Below the pieces are notes generated by a model that was given only the letters and a program-made list of their open reading frames with translations, did not search any database and was not told the origin of the DNA. A stretch of 50,141 bases of DNA from SFTJ01 sp051871515 (GTDB lineage Bacteria > Bacteroidota > Bacteroidia > Bacteroidales > Muribaculaceae), in assembly GCA_051871515.1 (NCBI GenBank), contig JBJECY010000044.1:1-50141 (forward strand). Reading direction: 5' to 3'. A program made the position numbers and the translations under genes. This document shows positions 19,401 to 25,764 of the stretch, one piece after another (the first letter of the stretch is position 1; each line of letters opens with the position of its first letter).

Positions 19401-19642
19401 AGTTCCTCAAAGGTTATCACCAATTGGTCGCCTTCATTGGCAGGCACAAAACGCACATAGCCGGCATAGTAGCCCTTGGTGTTGCCGGTGGGGCCACCCA
19501 TGTCGTAGAATGTGATTGTCCCATCCACAACCTTTTCTGCAATAAACCCGTCGCTGGAGGGCATTGTGTAGTCGTCGGCATGCACGGCAAACGCAATGCA
19601 CAGCAATGCTAACGACGTAAACAAATGTAGAAATCTTTTCAT
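13415..19642 (-). CDS. Giant T9SS-exported CUB/beta-helix/DUF4465 surface protein under B12 riboswitch
   Basis: This 2075-residue protein has a signal peptide (1-22, cut near VHA/DD). Four CUB-like modules lie at about 45-150, 313-420, 580-706 and 877-980. Each opens with a (F/L/I)YD-type strand, often YDDGG, and ends in a GW-x-A-T-V-like strand. Related linker domains of about 140 residues alternate with them. A right-handed beta-helix follows at about 1150-1590. Next come an Fn3-like segment (1603-1695), an Ig-like segment (1700-1780), and a DUF4465-like domain (about 1785-1990: TFDD, WNG, FYSGSFVFNNF, YLADYTSDD, WVDLSCLG, CLDQLG). The end, 2001-2075 (VSVYPVPTVDVLYV to VIRKQFVKM), is a type IX sorting domain. 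A cobalamin riboswitch lies upstream (19929-20120). A surface role in corrinoid capture is a reasonable hypothesis. No catalytic residues are identified. Confidence 0.85.
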   Translation of the reverse strand: MKRFLHLFTSLALLCIAFAVHADDYTMPSSDGFIAEKVVDGTITFYDMGGPTGNTKGYYAGYVRFVPANEGDQLVITFEELDLGGVAKLYIYDGDAEFTDYFSGVVKSDYLAELSGSTAGQSYTAVSGQLSVLYHCKGSGSGTGWKATIMAVSAKDMEYVGTTVMSGLANVTRGSKDQTIFGVSVVTDGGNNALTLNELSIDCSALAESTQVSNVRLYRGSVSDDNLLATAAEAGDELRVENITLKPKSNDFIVVADVLPDAAGTIPSPTIGVVTVNDEERTPTTLQGEGVTVDNVILMPANATTFIIGDDAEFYDDGGKTGKIALDFVGQVTFVPATEGSKVKIDFTKLAIFNTSTIGKNDVLKIYNGREADEANLLYTLLSESSKIVKSTADDGSLTVTLTSVTGVPAEGWEATVSQFVPGDMTLKSVTGTVASESTVCAGQTDAPFVIVNVYADNQLNPLNVSAIDLGVTEGALAMKSVKVYYLGENVTFSTSNLFGEATVSGDKVSVTGEQLIAEGNNYFAVAIDVAESALNAQVLGLTFDGVTVGDVNNAPAEAVNASRVVENVCRAVMGSHSHTIYDTWTFTDTKSSITPSKYEYEMANYVVTFTPADANAKAVIEFNDFDVYYSSSSYGVKAVFEVYSGTGTDSSNLLWKLSSSDEATTGPGKKLYSTADDGSLTVKFNPNTETSYYAGTGWNATVKPFVDHDMTITNVSVSQAGNGNVTPGSKAVQLLRIDVATEGTLTTKELTGVTLNLKGTQASISKVDVLSSGEDADFANAVTLFGSVTELSDGDILIEGALNLSNEHHYLWVVADVDTEAESDATIDAKIVSLTTADGETVNIAEGDPEGEYTVKNQMILANGDNGVVTVTRSLLLYDDGGPDGNFSNSFDGTVTFVPGKEDAIVSINSIQFATGTGKFYLYSGREVNSDNLLGTSTYFSGTTGPVNLVSKAADGSITVRFVTTSYATLTAGFEVEIGLHQRENYEVTAVTSAAATSKSGIVRGSTNAELLKVKVNVAGDKNPLTVDSFKFSLNGTDNEGDVAMAKLFYTASADNFGNGQLLASAEPSDGEVTLVPVEAMNLSSDGDYYFWLAVDVAADAQKDNAITAQLASLTIGGEEIAAEKIDAAAATRSVREGLKGEFVIGSSDDAHYATIGDAVDALADGVEGAVTFLIEDGTYAENVMVNQVDGASAEHSITFASRSADRTKVIITGSGYSEPAYGETKYGMFAVVHTPYVTLQDITIQPQSQSYPYAVHVYDQSRHFTLKNCVVKADLVLSGSSGMSLIKAEALNSEGCNNDFMTIEDCAFEGGYIAMYLGGTTYVMYSREQGLVVRGNTVTDACSKGIYVSDEVDALIDGNVVMSTATQKTNYSSIDISRCRGELIVRNNVLINTQAYYSNGLYIRTTTQGDENRPALIYNNVISVTASPNAYTSALYVAADSRNMKVLHNTVRVGGVAGYAFYTGGTSVDLANFKVENNILQSFATGSAVLYLNSEEHMKAMGLNNNAYYAASDILVKDLATTLEEYAQITGDVSSINEQAEFVSETDLRLMAAGNMRGATPLSEVTVDIDGTPRSATTPTYGAYEYVEVVQEVPEIAEGYPVVSSVSDVAISVKTMWNVGGKLYAKLQKAADDAPDAEMMQATDAVDCIADAEVASSFTGLDQQTEYKAYFMMESALGVLSEIVATDVITTKRTITELKLDLPAIYDLVDAGESVAIEPTVSGGDEPRTYEWRNQMNEVVGTEMVLSVAPEVTSQYRLTVTSADGQSLESKTAVYVLGDMANATFDDNYLPANSWWNGDCDGGDTFYSGSFVFNNFRRSDWSYWESFAYANCSGNTFSAINDQYNTAAGGGAEDTGAYAVVYSGYYTTPTIELTNSLEGETISGVYINNTAWAVKSMTEGDGYTKAFTTGDFFKVTFTGYDVDDNANSVEYYLADYTSDDESCHSMLTQWQWVDLSCLGNVVKLAVNVMASQSGVPSYVCLDQLGAAKPSGISHQAKQADGVSVYPVPTVDVLYVSGVDDGAKVNIYSINGQLVGSEVIAGQAPINVSALASGVYVIEIASPNGVIRKQFVKM

Positions 19643-19863
19643 CTTTTTGTTAATTAATCAGTTAATAAAAATCACATATCCAAAATACCTTTTTGCATAT
19701 CCGGCTGATTTTTTAAGAACTGACTTTTGCCCACTTGCACATCATGGCACATAGCGCGTAATGGTGCAACAGCACCCACACCACAACAGTGCGTGCAAAG
19801 GCAACAAAAAGCCTGTAACAAAATCTTCTTTTCCCAACTCGGTGAAAAAATTTTGCGAGATAA

Positions 19864-19918
19864 CGAAAAAAAGAAATTGCAGAATAGCAGCCCCAATCCT
19901 CGAGGGCAAAAGCAGTTC
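19864..19918 (-). promoter_or_regulatory. Candidate riboswitch expression platform (hairpin plus U-run)
   Basis: Just below the aptamer, the minus-strand leader holds an imperfect hairpin (GAACTGC/GCAATTTC outside, GCCC/GGGC inside) followed by TTTTTTTCG. This resembles an intrinsic terminator that B12 binding could favour. The stem is weak by eye, so this is inference. About 220 further bases separate it from the start codon; I see no gene in them. Confidence 0.35.
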
Positions 19919-19928
19919 CTAATGATTT

Positions 19929-20120
19929 GGCAGGTCTTCTGACTTTGCTCGGCCTGTGTGATTCGGTTACCTTCCCGTTGCCTTTACAGACAGGCAACAG
20001 TGGCATTTCCATGCCGAATCAGGCTTAATGTTGATGAGCATTACAGCAGCGGGTCTGTTCGGGATTTTCACCCGATTCCCTTTTCAGCCAACAGACGATG
20101 GTTTCATTCTGTCAGCCACC
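19929..20120 (-). ncRNA. Cobalamin (AdoCbl-type) riboswitch aptamer
   Basis: On the minus strand the conserved parts appear in order. GGGAATCGGGTGAAAATCCC (from about 20080) is followed by GACCCGCTGCTGTAA (to 20041), matching GGGAA-GGTG-AAATCC-CCCGCAACTGTAA. Then comes GCATGGAAATGCCACTG, then GGGAAGG. Last is GTCAGAAGACCTGCC (19929-19943), the B12 box, with one change from GCCAGGAGACCTGCC. CTGAC near the 5' end can pair with GTCAG in the B12 box. The element lies between a promoter (20142-20172) and the giant surface-protein gene on the same strand. Bound cobalamin normally represses the downstream gene. Confidence 0.93.
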
Positions 20121-20141
20121 AAACATTTCCATTTCTGCGAG

Positions 20142-20172
20142 CAAAGATAACGTGTTTTTTTTGATTTTCAAG
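20142..20172 (-). promoter_or_regulatory. Promoter driving the riboswitch transcript
   Basis: TATCTTTG (20142-20149, minus) with CTTG (20169-20172) at a 19-base spacing matches the Bacteroidetes consensus. Transcription should start near 20135, just ahead of the aptamer. Confidence 0.7.
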
Positions 20173-20236
20173 TAACATCAACAAAAAATCTTGAAACGCC
20201 TCTCTACGCACCAAGCATCAGCAAGCTGCCTATGCG

Positions 20237-20282
20237 CACAAAATAGGGGCTGAAATCCCTGATAGAAACGAGATTTCAGCCC
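20237..20282 (-). terminator. Terminator of the fucosidase gene
   Basis: GGGCTGAAATC (20247-20257) and GATTTCAGCCC (20272-20282) form a perfect 11-bp stem, followed on the minus strand by CTATTTTGTG. It separates the fucosidase transcript from the riboswitch promoter. Confidence 0.75.
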
Positions 20283-20347
20283 TTGTCTGAGGTGCTACGG
20301 CGCGAGCCAATTACGGCTGCCCAGCACGTTTATCTTTTTTGCGGCAA

Positions 20348-21673
20348 TTACTTCTTGGCGGCTGCCGTTTGCAGCTCAACCACATAGTCGTAGCCTTGTG
20401 GCACTTCGGGGAGGTTCAGCACTACGCCCTCAGCTGTTTTGGTCACCTTCACAGCCTCGCCTTTGGGGAATGTGGTGGCTTTGAGCACGCGGCATTGCAA
20501 AGGCAAATACAGCTCCTTGCTGTTGTAGTTAAGAATATGCACAAACAGCTTGTCGCCACGGCGCGTGGTAGCACCCCACTGCTGCACTGGCACGTCGCCG
20601 GCCTCGGTGGCACGAATGGTGGTGGCATAAGTGTTCATCCACTCGCCCATTTCCTTGAGGCGTTCAACGGCTATGGCAGGCAACTCGCCATTGGGTTGCG
20701 GGCCAATGTTCATGAGCAGATTGGCTCCTTTGCCGGCAGTGTTCACCAGATAATGAACCAGTTGCTTGGTTGTTTTGTAGTTTTGGTCTTGTATCTTATA
20801 TCCCCACATGCCATTCATGGTTTCACAAGTTTCAAGCGGCAAGCGGCTCACCTCGGCAGCTTTGTCAACAAATCCGGCAGTGTTTTCGCCGGGCAGGTCA
20901 CGCTCAAAAATCTGAATATCCTCGCCGGGATTGGGCGACATGTGATGGTTGTTGCCCACCAAGCAAGCCGGCTGCAAACGGTGAATCAGGGCATATTGCT
21001 CATCAAGCTCCCAATCGAACGGTGTGGCATCAGAGTCGTGGTCCCACCAGCCGTCAAACCAGATAGCACCCACCTTGCCATAGCGAGTGAGCAACTCGGT
21101 GAGCTGTTCATTCATAAACTTATAGTAGCTCGGCCAATTGGCATTTTCGGGATTCTTGCCGCAGCGAGTGCCGGTGCGCCCCATTGGATAGTCCTCACGG
21201 GCCCAGTCGAGATGGCTGTAATAGAAGTGAAGGCGTACGCCTTGGCGGGCACATTCCTCAGCAAGCTCGGAAATGATGTCACGCTTAAACGGTGTGGCGT
21301 CAACAATGTTATAGTCCCATTGGTTGGTGTGCCACATTGAGAAGCCCTCGTGATGGCGCGTGGTGATGGTGATGTAGCCAGCCCCCGAGGCTTTGATGGC
21401 AGCCACCCATTCCTTGGCGTTGAATCGTGAAGGGCAAAAGCCCGATGCCGCCTTGCTGTATTCGGCAAACGGAATCCCGGCGTTTTGCATATACCATTCG
21501 CCTTGGGCAAACATTGAGTATAAACCCCAATGCAGGAATATACCAAATCGCATATCGGAGAACTCCTTGCGCGACTGCAAATTCTCGGCCGTGGGCGTGT
21601 AGCCGCTTTCAGCCTTTGCCCATCCCACTGTAATCATTGCCAATAGCAGCAATGCGGTGATTTTTCTTGTCAT
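20348..21673 (-). CDS. Alpha-L-fucosidase, GH29
   Basis: The 441-residue protein has a signal peptide (MTRKITALLLLAMITVGWAKA), so it acts in the periplasm or at the surface. The GH29 barrel signature is clear: FGIFLHWGLYSM (43-54), TTRHHEGFSMW (104-114), and VGAIWFDGWW, with Asp207 as the probable nucleophile. Glu251 or Glu257, in GEDIQIFERDLPG, is a candidate acid/base, a residue that varies across the family. A beta-sandwich of about 90 residues ends the protein. It removes terminal L-fucose from host mucin or milk-type glycans or from plant glycans; the linkage cannot be read from sequence. No SusC/SusD pair is nearby. A -7 element TAATTTTG lies at 21754-21761. Confidence 0.93.
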   Translation of the reverse strand: MTRKITALLLLAMITVGWAKAESGYTPTAENLQSRKEFSDMRFGIFLHWGLYSMFAQGEWYMQNAGIPFAEYSKAASGFCPSRFNAKEWVAAIKASGAGYITITTRHHEGFSMWHTNQWDYNIVDATPFKRDIISELAEECARQGVRLHFYYSHLDWAREDYPMGRTGTRCGKNPENANWPSYYKFMNEQLTELLTRYGKVGAIWFDGWWDHDSDATPFDWELDEQYALIHRLQPACLVGNNHHMSPNPGEDIQIFERDLPGENTAGFVDKAAEVSRLPLETCETMNGMWGYKIQDQNYKTTKQLVHYLVNTAGKGANLLMNIGPQPNGELPAIAVERLKEMGEWMNTYATTIRATEAGDVPVQQWGATTRRGDKLFVHILNYNSKELYLPLQCRVLKATTFPKGEAVKVTKTAEGVVLNLPEVPQGYDYVVELQTAAAKK

Positions 21674-21753
21674 AGTTTCTTTGATTATTTTTTAGTGTTA
21701 ATAGTTTTCTGGTGTCACGGGGCTTGCTCACCCTTTATTTGAGCATTACACAC

Positions 21754-21761
21754 CAAAATTA
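21754..21761 (-). promoter_or_regulatory. -7 element of the fucosidase gene
   Basis: TAATTTTG on the minus strand, about 80 bases above the fucosidase start, fits TAnnTTTG. No good -33 box is visible. Confidence 0.45.
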
Positions 21762-21879
21762 GCAAATTCCCGTGGCAATTGCCCTATTATTTTCACAAAT
21801 TATTTATTAAGTGTGCCGTAGTGGTGCCGTTTTTGCACAAAAAGCATAAAAAAAAGGTTCAGTTGACGGCAAACAATTG

Positions 21880-21916
21880 GCGGGCGCAAAGCACACTCAG
21901 TGTGCATCACGCCCGC
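21880..21916 (-). terminator. Hairpin after the first Bax-inhibitor-like gene
   Basis: GCGGGCG (21880-21886) pairs with CGCCCGC (21910-21916). An inner CACAC/GTGTG-type pairing extends the stem. A T-run follows only after a gap on the minus strand. Its sequence closely resembles the hairpin at 22867-22908. Confidence 0.6.
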
Positions 21917-21985
21917 AGCAATAATTATATTATTCTTGCCACCACAATCCCTGTCATGGGCAAGTGCTAATCATCAGAATCTCTT

Positions 21986-22693
21986 TCAATCATCACTTTC
22001 ACTCATCGCTTCCATCATGTGCAAAAGCAGGTTCATGAAATCGTAATAGAGGACCAATGCCCCAGTAAGCACCACCCTGTCAATCTCATTGCCTTCAGCC
22101 ACCGCCTTTGTAACTTCTTTCTTAATCATTTGAGTGTCTTTCACTGTGTAAGCAATAAATACGGTCACACCAACGAAGGTAATGAGCCAATCTAAGAAGT
22201 CGCTGCCTATCACTATATTCACCACCATGAGAACAATTAATGCCACAAGCGGTATCAGCAGAAGCGTTCCAAATCGGGTGAGGTCAATTTTTGTTATATA
22301 ACCTATAAGACTCATTATGCCAAACACAACTGCCGTGATGAAGAAAACCCTTGAAAACGATGTCACCGATAACATAAACATCATCGACGAAAGTAAAACA
22401 CCTACTATTGCGGCATGTATGTAAAACCACATATCAGCAAGCACAATATCATCAAGGCCCAAATATTTTTCAACCCTATTCAAAGAATACGCTTGAACAC
22501 ACACAACTGCAATCATTCCAAAGAAGTTTCCGAGAATGTGCCCAACGGCATCAAATTTCGAAGCAACAAAAGTTGCAATTACTGCCGATATTAGCATGGC
22601 AATAAACATCTTTGAATACACACGTTGCATAGCTTTAACAACAGCAGAATCGCTTTGTTGCTTCACCTGACAAATTTCATAATATTCATCCAT
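21986..22693 (-). CDS. Bax inhibitor-1 (BI-1/YccA) family membrane protein, copy A
   Basis: I choose the ATG at 22691-22693 (235 residues, MDEYYEICQVKQ) because it aligns with the start of the neighbouring paralogue (MNEFYDFEQVAS). The longer frame would start inside the palindromic leader. Seven hydrophobic helices are visible after a soluble N-terminus. The conserved BI-1 segments include FITAVVFGIMSLIGYITKIDLTRFG and the late loop FIAYTVKDTQMIKKE, with its conserved Asp. Bacterial members are inner-membrane proteins linked to calcium or proton leak and to FtsH control (YccA). The C-terminus is acidic (AMSESDD). Copy B is 277 bases upstream on the same strand. Confidence 0.85.
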   Translation of the reverse strand: MDEYYEICQVKQQSDSAVVKAMQRVYSKMFIAMLISAVIATFVASKFDAVGHILGNFFGMIAVVCVQAYSLNRVEKYLGLDDIVLADMWFYIHAAIVGVLLSSMMFMLSVTSFSRVFFITAVVFGIMSLIGYITKIDLTRFGTLLLIPLVALIVLMVVNIVIGSDFLDWLITFVGVTVFIAYTVKDTQMIKKEVTKAVAEGNEIDRVVLTGALVLYYDFMNLLLHMMEAMSESDD

Positions 22694-22714
22694 ATTTCCC
22701 TCTTTATTTAAGTT

Positions 22715-22734
22715 AACACTATACATATAGTGTT
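22715..22734. promoter_or_regulatory. Palindrome in the leader of copy A
   Basis: AACACTATA (22715-22723) and TATAGTGTT (22726-22734) form a 9-bp inverted repeat with a 2-base gap, 21 bases above the start codon. The leader of copy B has a related but broken version (AAACACTAATATATATATTT). It may be a DNA operator or an RNA hairpin that limits translation. Confidence 0.4.
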
Positions 22735-22866
22735 ATTTATTCATCCTATCCTTTACTAAATATTATGCAAAAATTATGCCATTTTGCATATAGGAAGCTT
22801 CTATTTTTGCCATCTGTTTTTAGGCGATATTCTCCATGCCTTAAAGCCATTTCAGGGCACAAAAAC

Positions 22867-22908
22867 ACAGCGGGTGCAATGCACTTTCACATGCATCACA
22901 CCCGCTGT
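22867..22908 (-). terminator. Terminator of the second Bax-inhibitor-like gene
   Basis: ACAGCGGGTG (22867-22876) pairs with CACCCGCTGT (22899-22908), with an inner TGCA/TGCA pairing. GTTTTTGTG follows on the minus strand. The rest of the gap 22694-22970 holds no gene that I can see. Confidence 0.75.
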
Positions 22909-22970
22909 TGCAGTTATACTGTATTCATGCCCACAAGCCGCTGTGGCTCACATGGGGCACTATTCAAGCA

Positions 22971-23672
22971 TCAATCACGTCCGCCAAAAAAGCGCAGCAA
23001 ATACAAGAACAAGTTCACAAAGTCAAGATACAGACTCAAAGCGCCAATAGTTGCCAATTTTTCAGCAGTTTCGCCATCGGGTGCCAAAAGTGCAGCATGC
23101 TTGATTTTTTGAGTATCCCAAGCAGTGAGGCCAATGAAGACGGCCACACCAAGGAAGCTAATGAGCCAACCTAATCCGCTGCTGCCCAGGAAAATGTTAA
23201 CCACCGTAAGCACAATCAAACCAATGAACGCCATAACTATTATAGAGCCAAAGTTAGAAAGGTCGTTAGTGGTGAAATATCCGTAGATGCTCATTGCGGC
23301 AAACACACCTGCTGTGATGAAAAAGGTGCTTGTAACCGAAGTGGCTGTATATACCAGTAACACCGATGATAGCACCACGCCGGTGAGAATACTATATAGG
23401 AAAAAGAGCAAATTGGCAGTGAAAACGTTCAGCCTGTCCAATTTTCCTGACAAAATCAGTACCACGACAACCTGCGAAATCAGCAAGCCAATAGTAACCA
23501 TGCTGTTTCCATAAATAAGCTGCAACATGGTTGAGCTCGACGACACATAAAGTGCTGTGGCAGCTGTCACAAGCATTGCCCACAACATCTTCACATACAT
23601 GCGGCGTATAACACTGGTAACAAGCGATTTGCGTTGTGATGCAACTTGTTCAAAATCATAAAATTCGTTCAT
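22971..23672 (-). CDS. Bax inhibitor-1 (BI-1/YccA) family membrane protein, copy B
   Basis: The 233-residue protein has the same plan as copy A: a soluble start (MNEFYDFEQVASQRKSLVTSV), then seven membrane helices. FITAGVFAAMSIYGYFTTNDLSNFG and FIGLTAWDTQKIKHAAL are the conserved BI-1 parts, and AWDTQ keeps the family's late aspartate. It ends LLRFFGGRD, close to the RFFGGRR/RD ends common in bacterial BI-1 proteins, unlike copy A. It therefore looks like the canonical family member and copy A like the divergent duplicate. Its exact role is not known. Confidence 0.9.
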   Translation of the reverse strand: MNEFYDFEQVASQRKSLVTSVIRRMYVKMLWAMLVTAATALYVSSSSTMLQLIYGNSMVTIGLLISQVVVVLILSGKLDRLNVFTANLLFFLYSILTGVVLSSVLLVYTATSVTSTFFITAGVFAAMSIYGYFTTNDLSNFGSIIVMAFIGLIVLTVVNIFLGSSGLGWLISFLGVAVFIGLTAWDTQKIKHAALLAPDGETAEKLATIGALSLYLDFVNLFLYLLRFFGGRD

Positions 23673-23755
23673 TTTTCTCAGTTTTTAAGTTAAACACTAA
23701 TATATATATTTCATACTATATGCAATAATACCACACAATAATTGTGCCAAAAACA

Positions 23756-25609
23756 TCACATGCGCTGTGGCACTTCAATGCCAAGCAGACTCACGCCACG
23801 GCGAGCAATCTCGGCAACCTGACGCGACAATGCCAAGCGGAATGCGCGCACCTGCTCGTTGGCCTCGCCAAGGATGGTGTAGTCGTGATAATATTGGTTA
23901 TACTCCTTCACCAGTTCATACACATAGTTGGCAATCAACGCCGGGCTGTAGGTGCGACCGGCTTCGGCCACAGTCGATGGGAAATCGGCAAGACGCTGTA
24001 TCAACGCCACCTCTTTCTCGTTTGGCTCAACGCCGCTGATGTCGGCGCTCAAGTCGGCAGCAGCAGCCTTGCGCAGCAGCGACTGTATGCGTGCATAGGT
24101 GTATTGGATAAACGGACCGGTGTTGCCGTTGAAGTCAATTGATTCGCTTGGGTTGAACATCATGTTTTTGCGGGGGTCAACCTTCAGCAAGAAATACTTC
24201 AATGCGCCCAAGCCCACCACGCGGGCAATCTCGTTTTTCTCTTCTTCCGAGAAATCGCTCACCTTGCCTTTAGCGGCATTTTCCTGCTCGCGGGCTTCAA
24301 TGGTGTCTTTGGCTTGCCTAATCATCTCGTCCATCAGGTCGTCAGCGTCAACCACGGTGCCTTCGCGGCTCTTCATCTTGCCTTCTGGCAATTCCACCAT
24401 GCCGTAAGAGAAGTGCACAAGGTCCTTGCCCCACTTAAAGCCAAGCTTATCGAGCAAGAGCGAGAGCACTTGGAAGTGATAGTTTTGCTCATTACCCACC
24501 ACATAAATCATCTTGTCGATGGGGTAATCCTGATAACGCAACTTGGCAGTGCCAATGTCCTGAGTCATATACACCGAGGTGCCGTCGCTACGCAACAAGA
24601 GCTTGTGGTCGAGCCCGTCGGCTGTCAGGTCGGCCCACACCGAGTTATCTTCACGGCGATACATGATGCCCTTTTCCAGACCCTCAAGCACTTTCTCCTT
24701 ACCCTCAAGGTAGGTGTTGCTCTCGTAGTAGATTTTATCAAAGTCAACGCCAAGACGCTTATATGTTTCGTCGAAACCGGCATAAACCCACGAGTTCATC
24801 ATTTCCCAAGTGGCGCGCACCTCTTTGTCGCCTGCCTCCCACTTCTTGAGCATCTCGCGAGCCTCGCGCATCAACGACGACTTAGCTTTGGCAGCTTCCT
24901 TGCGTGCTTCAGCAGTCTTCTCGTCATCCTCTGCCACAATGGCATTTACCTCGGCATCGGTGGCAAGTATTTGATTCACCTCTTCTCTGAAATGCTTGTC
25001 AAAGAGCACATAGAAGTCGCCAATCAAGTGGTCGCCCTTCTTGCCGGCCTTCTCAGGAGTGATGCCGTTGCCCCACTTTTGCCATGCAAGCATCGACTTG
25101 CAGATGTGTATGCCACGGTCGTTCACTATATTGGTTTTCACCACCTTATATCCGTTGGCTGTCATAATCCTTGAGAGGCTGTAACCAAGCAGGTTGTTAC
25201 GCACATGGCCCAAGTGCAACGGCTTGTTGGTGTTAGGCGACGAATATTCAATCATCACCAATTGGCTATCGGGGGTTTCTTGCACAAAGCCGTATTGCGG
25301 CTCGCTGGCAATGTGGCTCAACACCGATGCCCAAAACGATGGTTTGATGACAATATTAAGAAATCCTTTTATCACATTAAAGCGTTCAACAGCCTCGCAA
25401 TGTTCCACAAGATAGTCACCTATCTCTTGTGCTGTTTGCTCAGGGCCTTTGCGCGATGCCTTGAGAAATGGGAACACCACTACCGTGAGATTGCCCTCAA
25501 ATTCCTTCTTTGTGGTTTGCAATGTCACTTTTTCGGCCGGAAATTCCAGTCCATACAAAGCCTTCACAGCATCTACTGTGGCTTGCATAAGTATGTTATC
25601 TATCGACAT
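23756..25609 (-). CDS. argS: Arginyl-tRNA synthetase
   Basis: The 617-residue class I synthetase charges tRNA-Arg. The N-terminal Arg-S additional domain comes first. The HIGH motif appears as HLGH (132-135) after YSSPNTNKPL. The KMSKS-loop equivalent is GKMKSREGTVVDADDL. The C-terminal DALR anticodon-binding domain runs to LLGIEVPQRM, a standard ArgS end. A charged, helical insert (residues about 215-255, EDDEKTAEARKEAAKAKSS) is also seen in Bacteroidetes homologues. The gene has its own -7 element (25649-25656) and is separated from the AddA-like gene by 155 bases. Confidence 0.97.
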   Translation of the reverse strand: MSIDNILMQATVDAVKALYGLEFPAEKVTLQTTKKEFEGNLTVVVFPFLKASRKGPEQTAQEIGDYLVEHCEAVERFNVIKGFLNIVIKPSFWASVLSHIASEPQYGFVQETPDSQLVMIEYSSPNTNKPLHLGHVRNNLLGYSLSRIMTANGYKVVKTNIVNDRGIHICKSMLAWQKWGNGITPEKAGKKGDHLIGDFYVLFDKHFREEVNQILATDAEVNAIVAEDDEKTAEARKEAAKAKSSLMREAREMLKKWEAGDKEVRATWEMMNSWVYAGFDETYKRLGVDFDKIYYESNTYLEGKEKVLEGLEKGIMYRREDNSVWADLTADGLDHKLLLRSDGTSVYMTQDIGTAKLRYQDYPIDKMIYVVGNEQNYHFQVLSLLLDKLGFKWGKDLVHFSYGMVELPEGKMKSREGTVVDADDLMDEMIRQAKDTIEAREQENAAKGKVSDFSEEEKNEIARVVGLGALKYFLLKVDPRKNMMFNPSESIDFNGNTGPFIQYTYARIQSLLRKAAAADLSADISGVEPNEKEVALIQRLADFPSTVAEAGRTYSPALIANYVYELVKEYNQYYHDYTILGEANEQVRAFRLALSRQVAEIARRGVSLLGIEVPQRM

Positions 25610-25648
25610 AATCTTTATTTAATTGTGTTTTATTAAGTTATTGTGGTG

Positions 25649-25656
25649 CAAAGATA
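25649..25656 (-). promoter_or_regulatory. -7 element of argS
   Basis: TATCTTTG on the minus strand fits the consensus about 40 bases above the start codon. The -33 region is AT-rich without a clear TTTG. Confidence 0.55.
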
Positions 25657-25764
25657 GTCATTTTTTTTCACCTATACACTACCGCACGCCATCTGAGGCT
25701 ATGCACGCCAGTCATTTTCATCGCCCCGTAGTGTTTTTGCCTCTCTTGCACGGCACATTCGGCG

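Noticed and set aside
19713..20012. 99-codon minus-strand frame
   Set aside because: It overlaps the cobalamin aptamer and its leader; the conservation seen there is RNA structure, not protein.
20339..21340. 333-codon plus-strand frame
   Set aside because: It is fully antisense to the GH29 fucosidase, whose catalytic motifs and signal peptide are clear.
24314..25174. 286-codon plus-strand frame
   Set aside because: It is antisense to argS.
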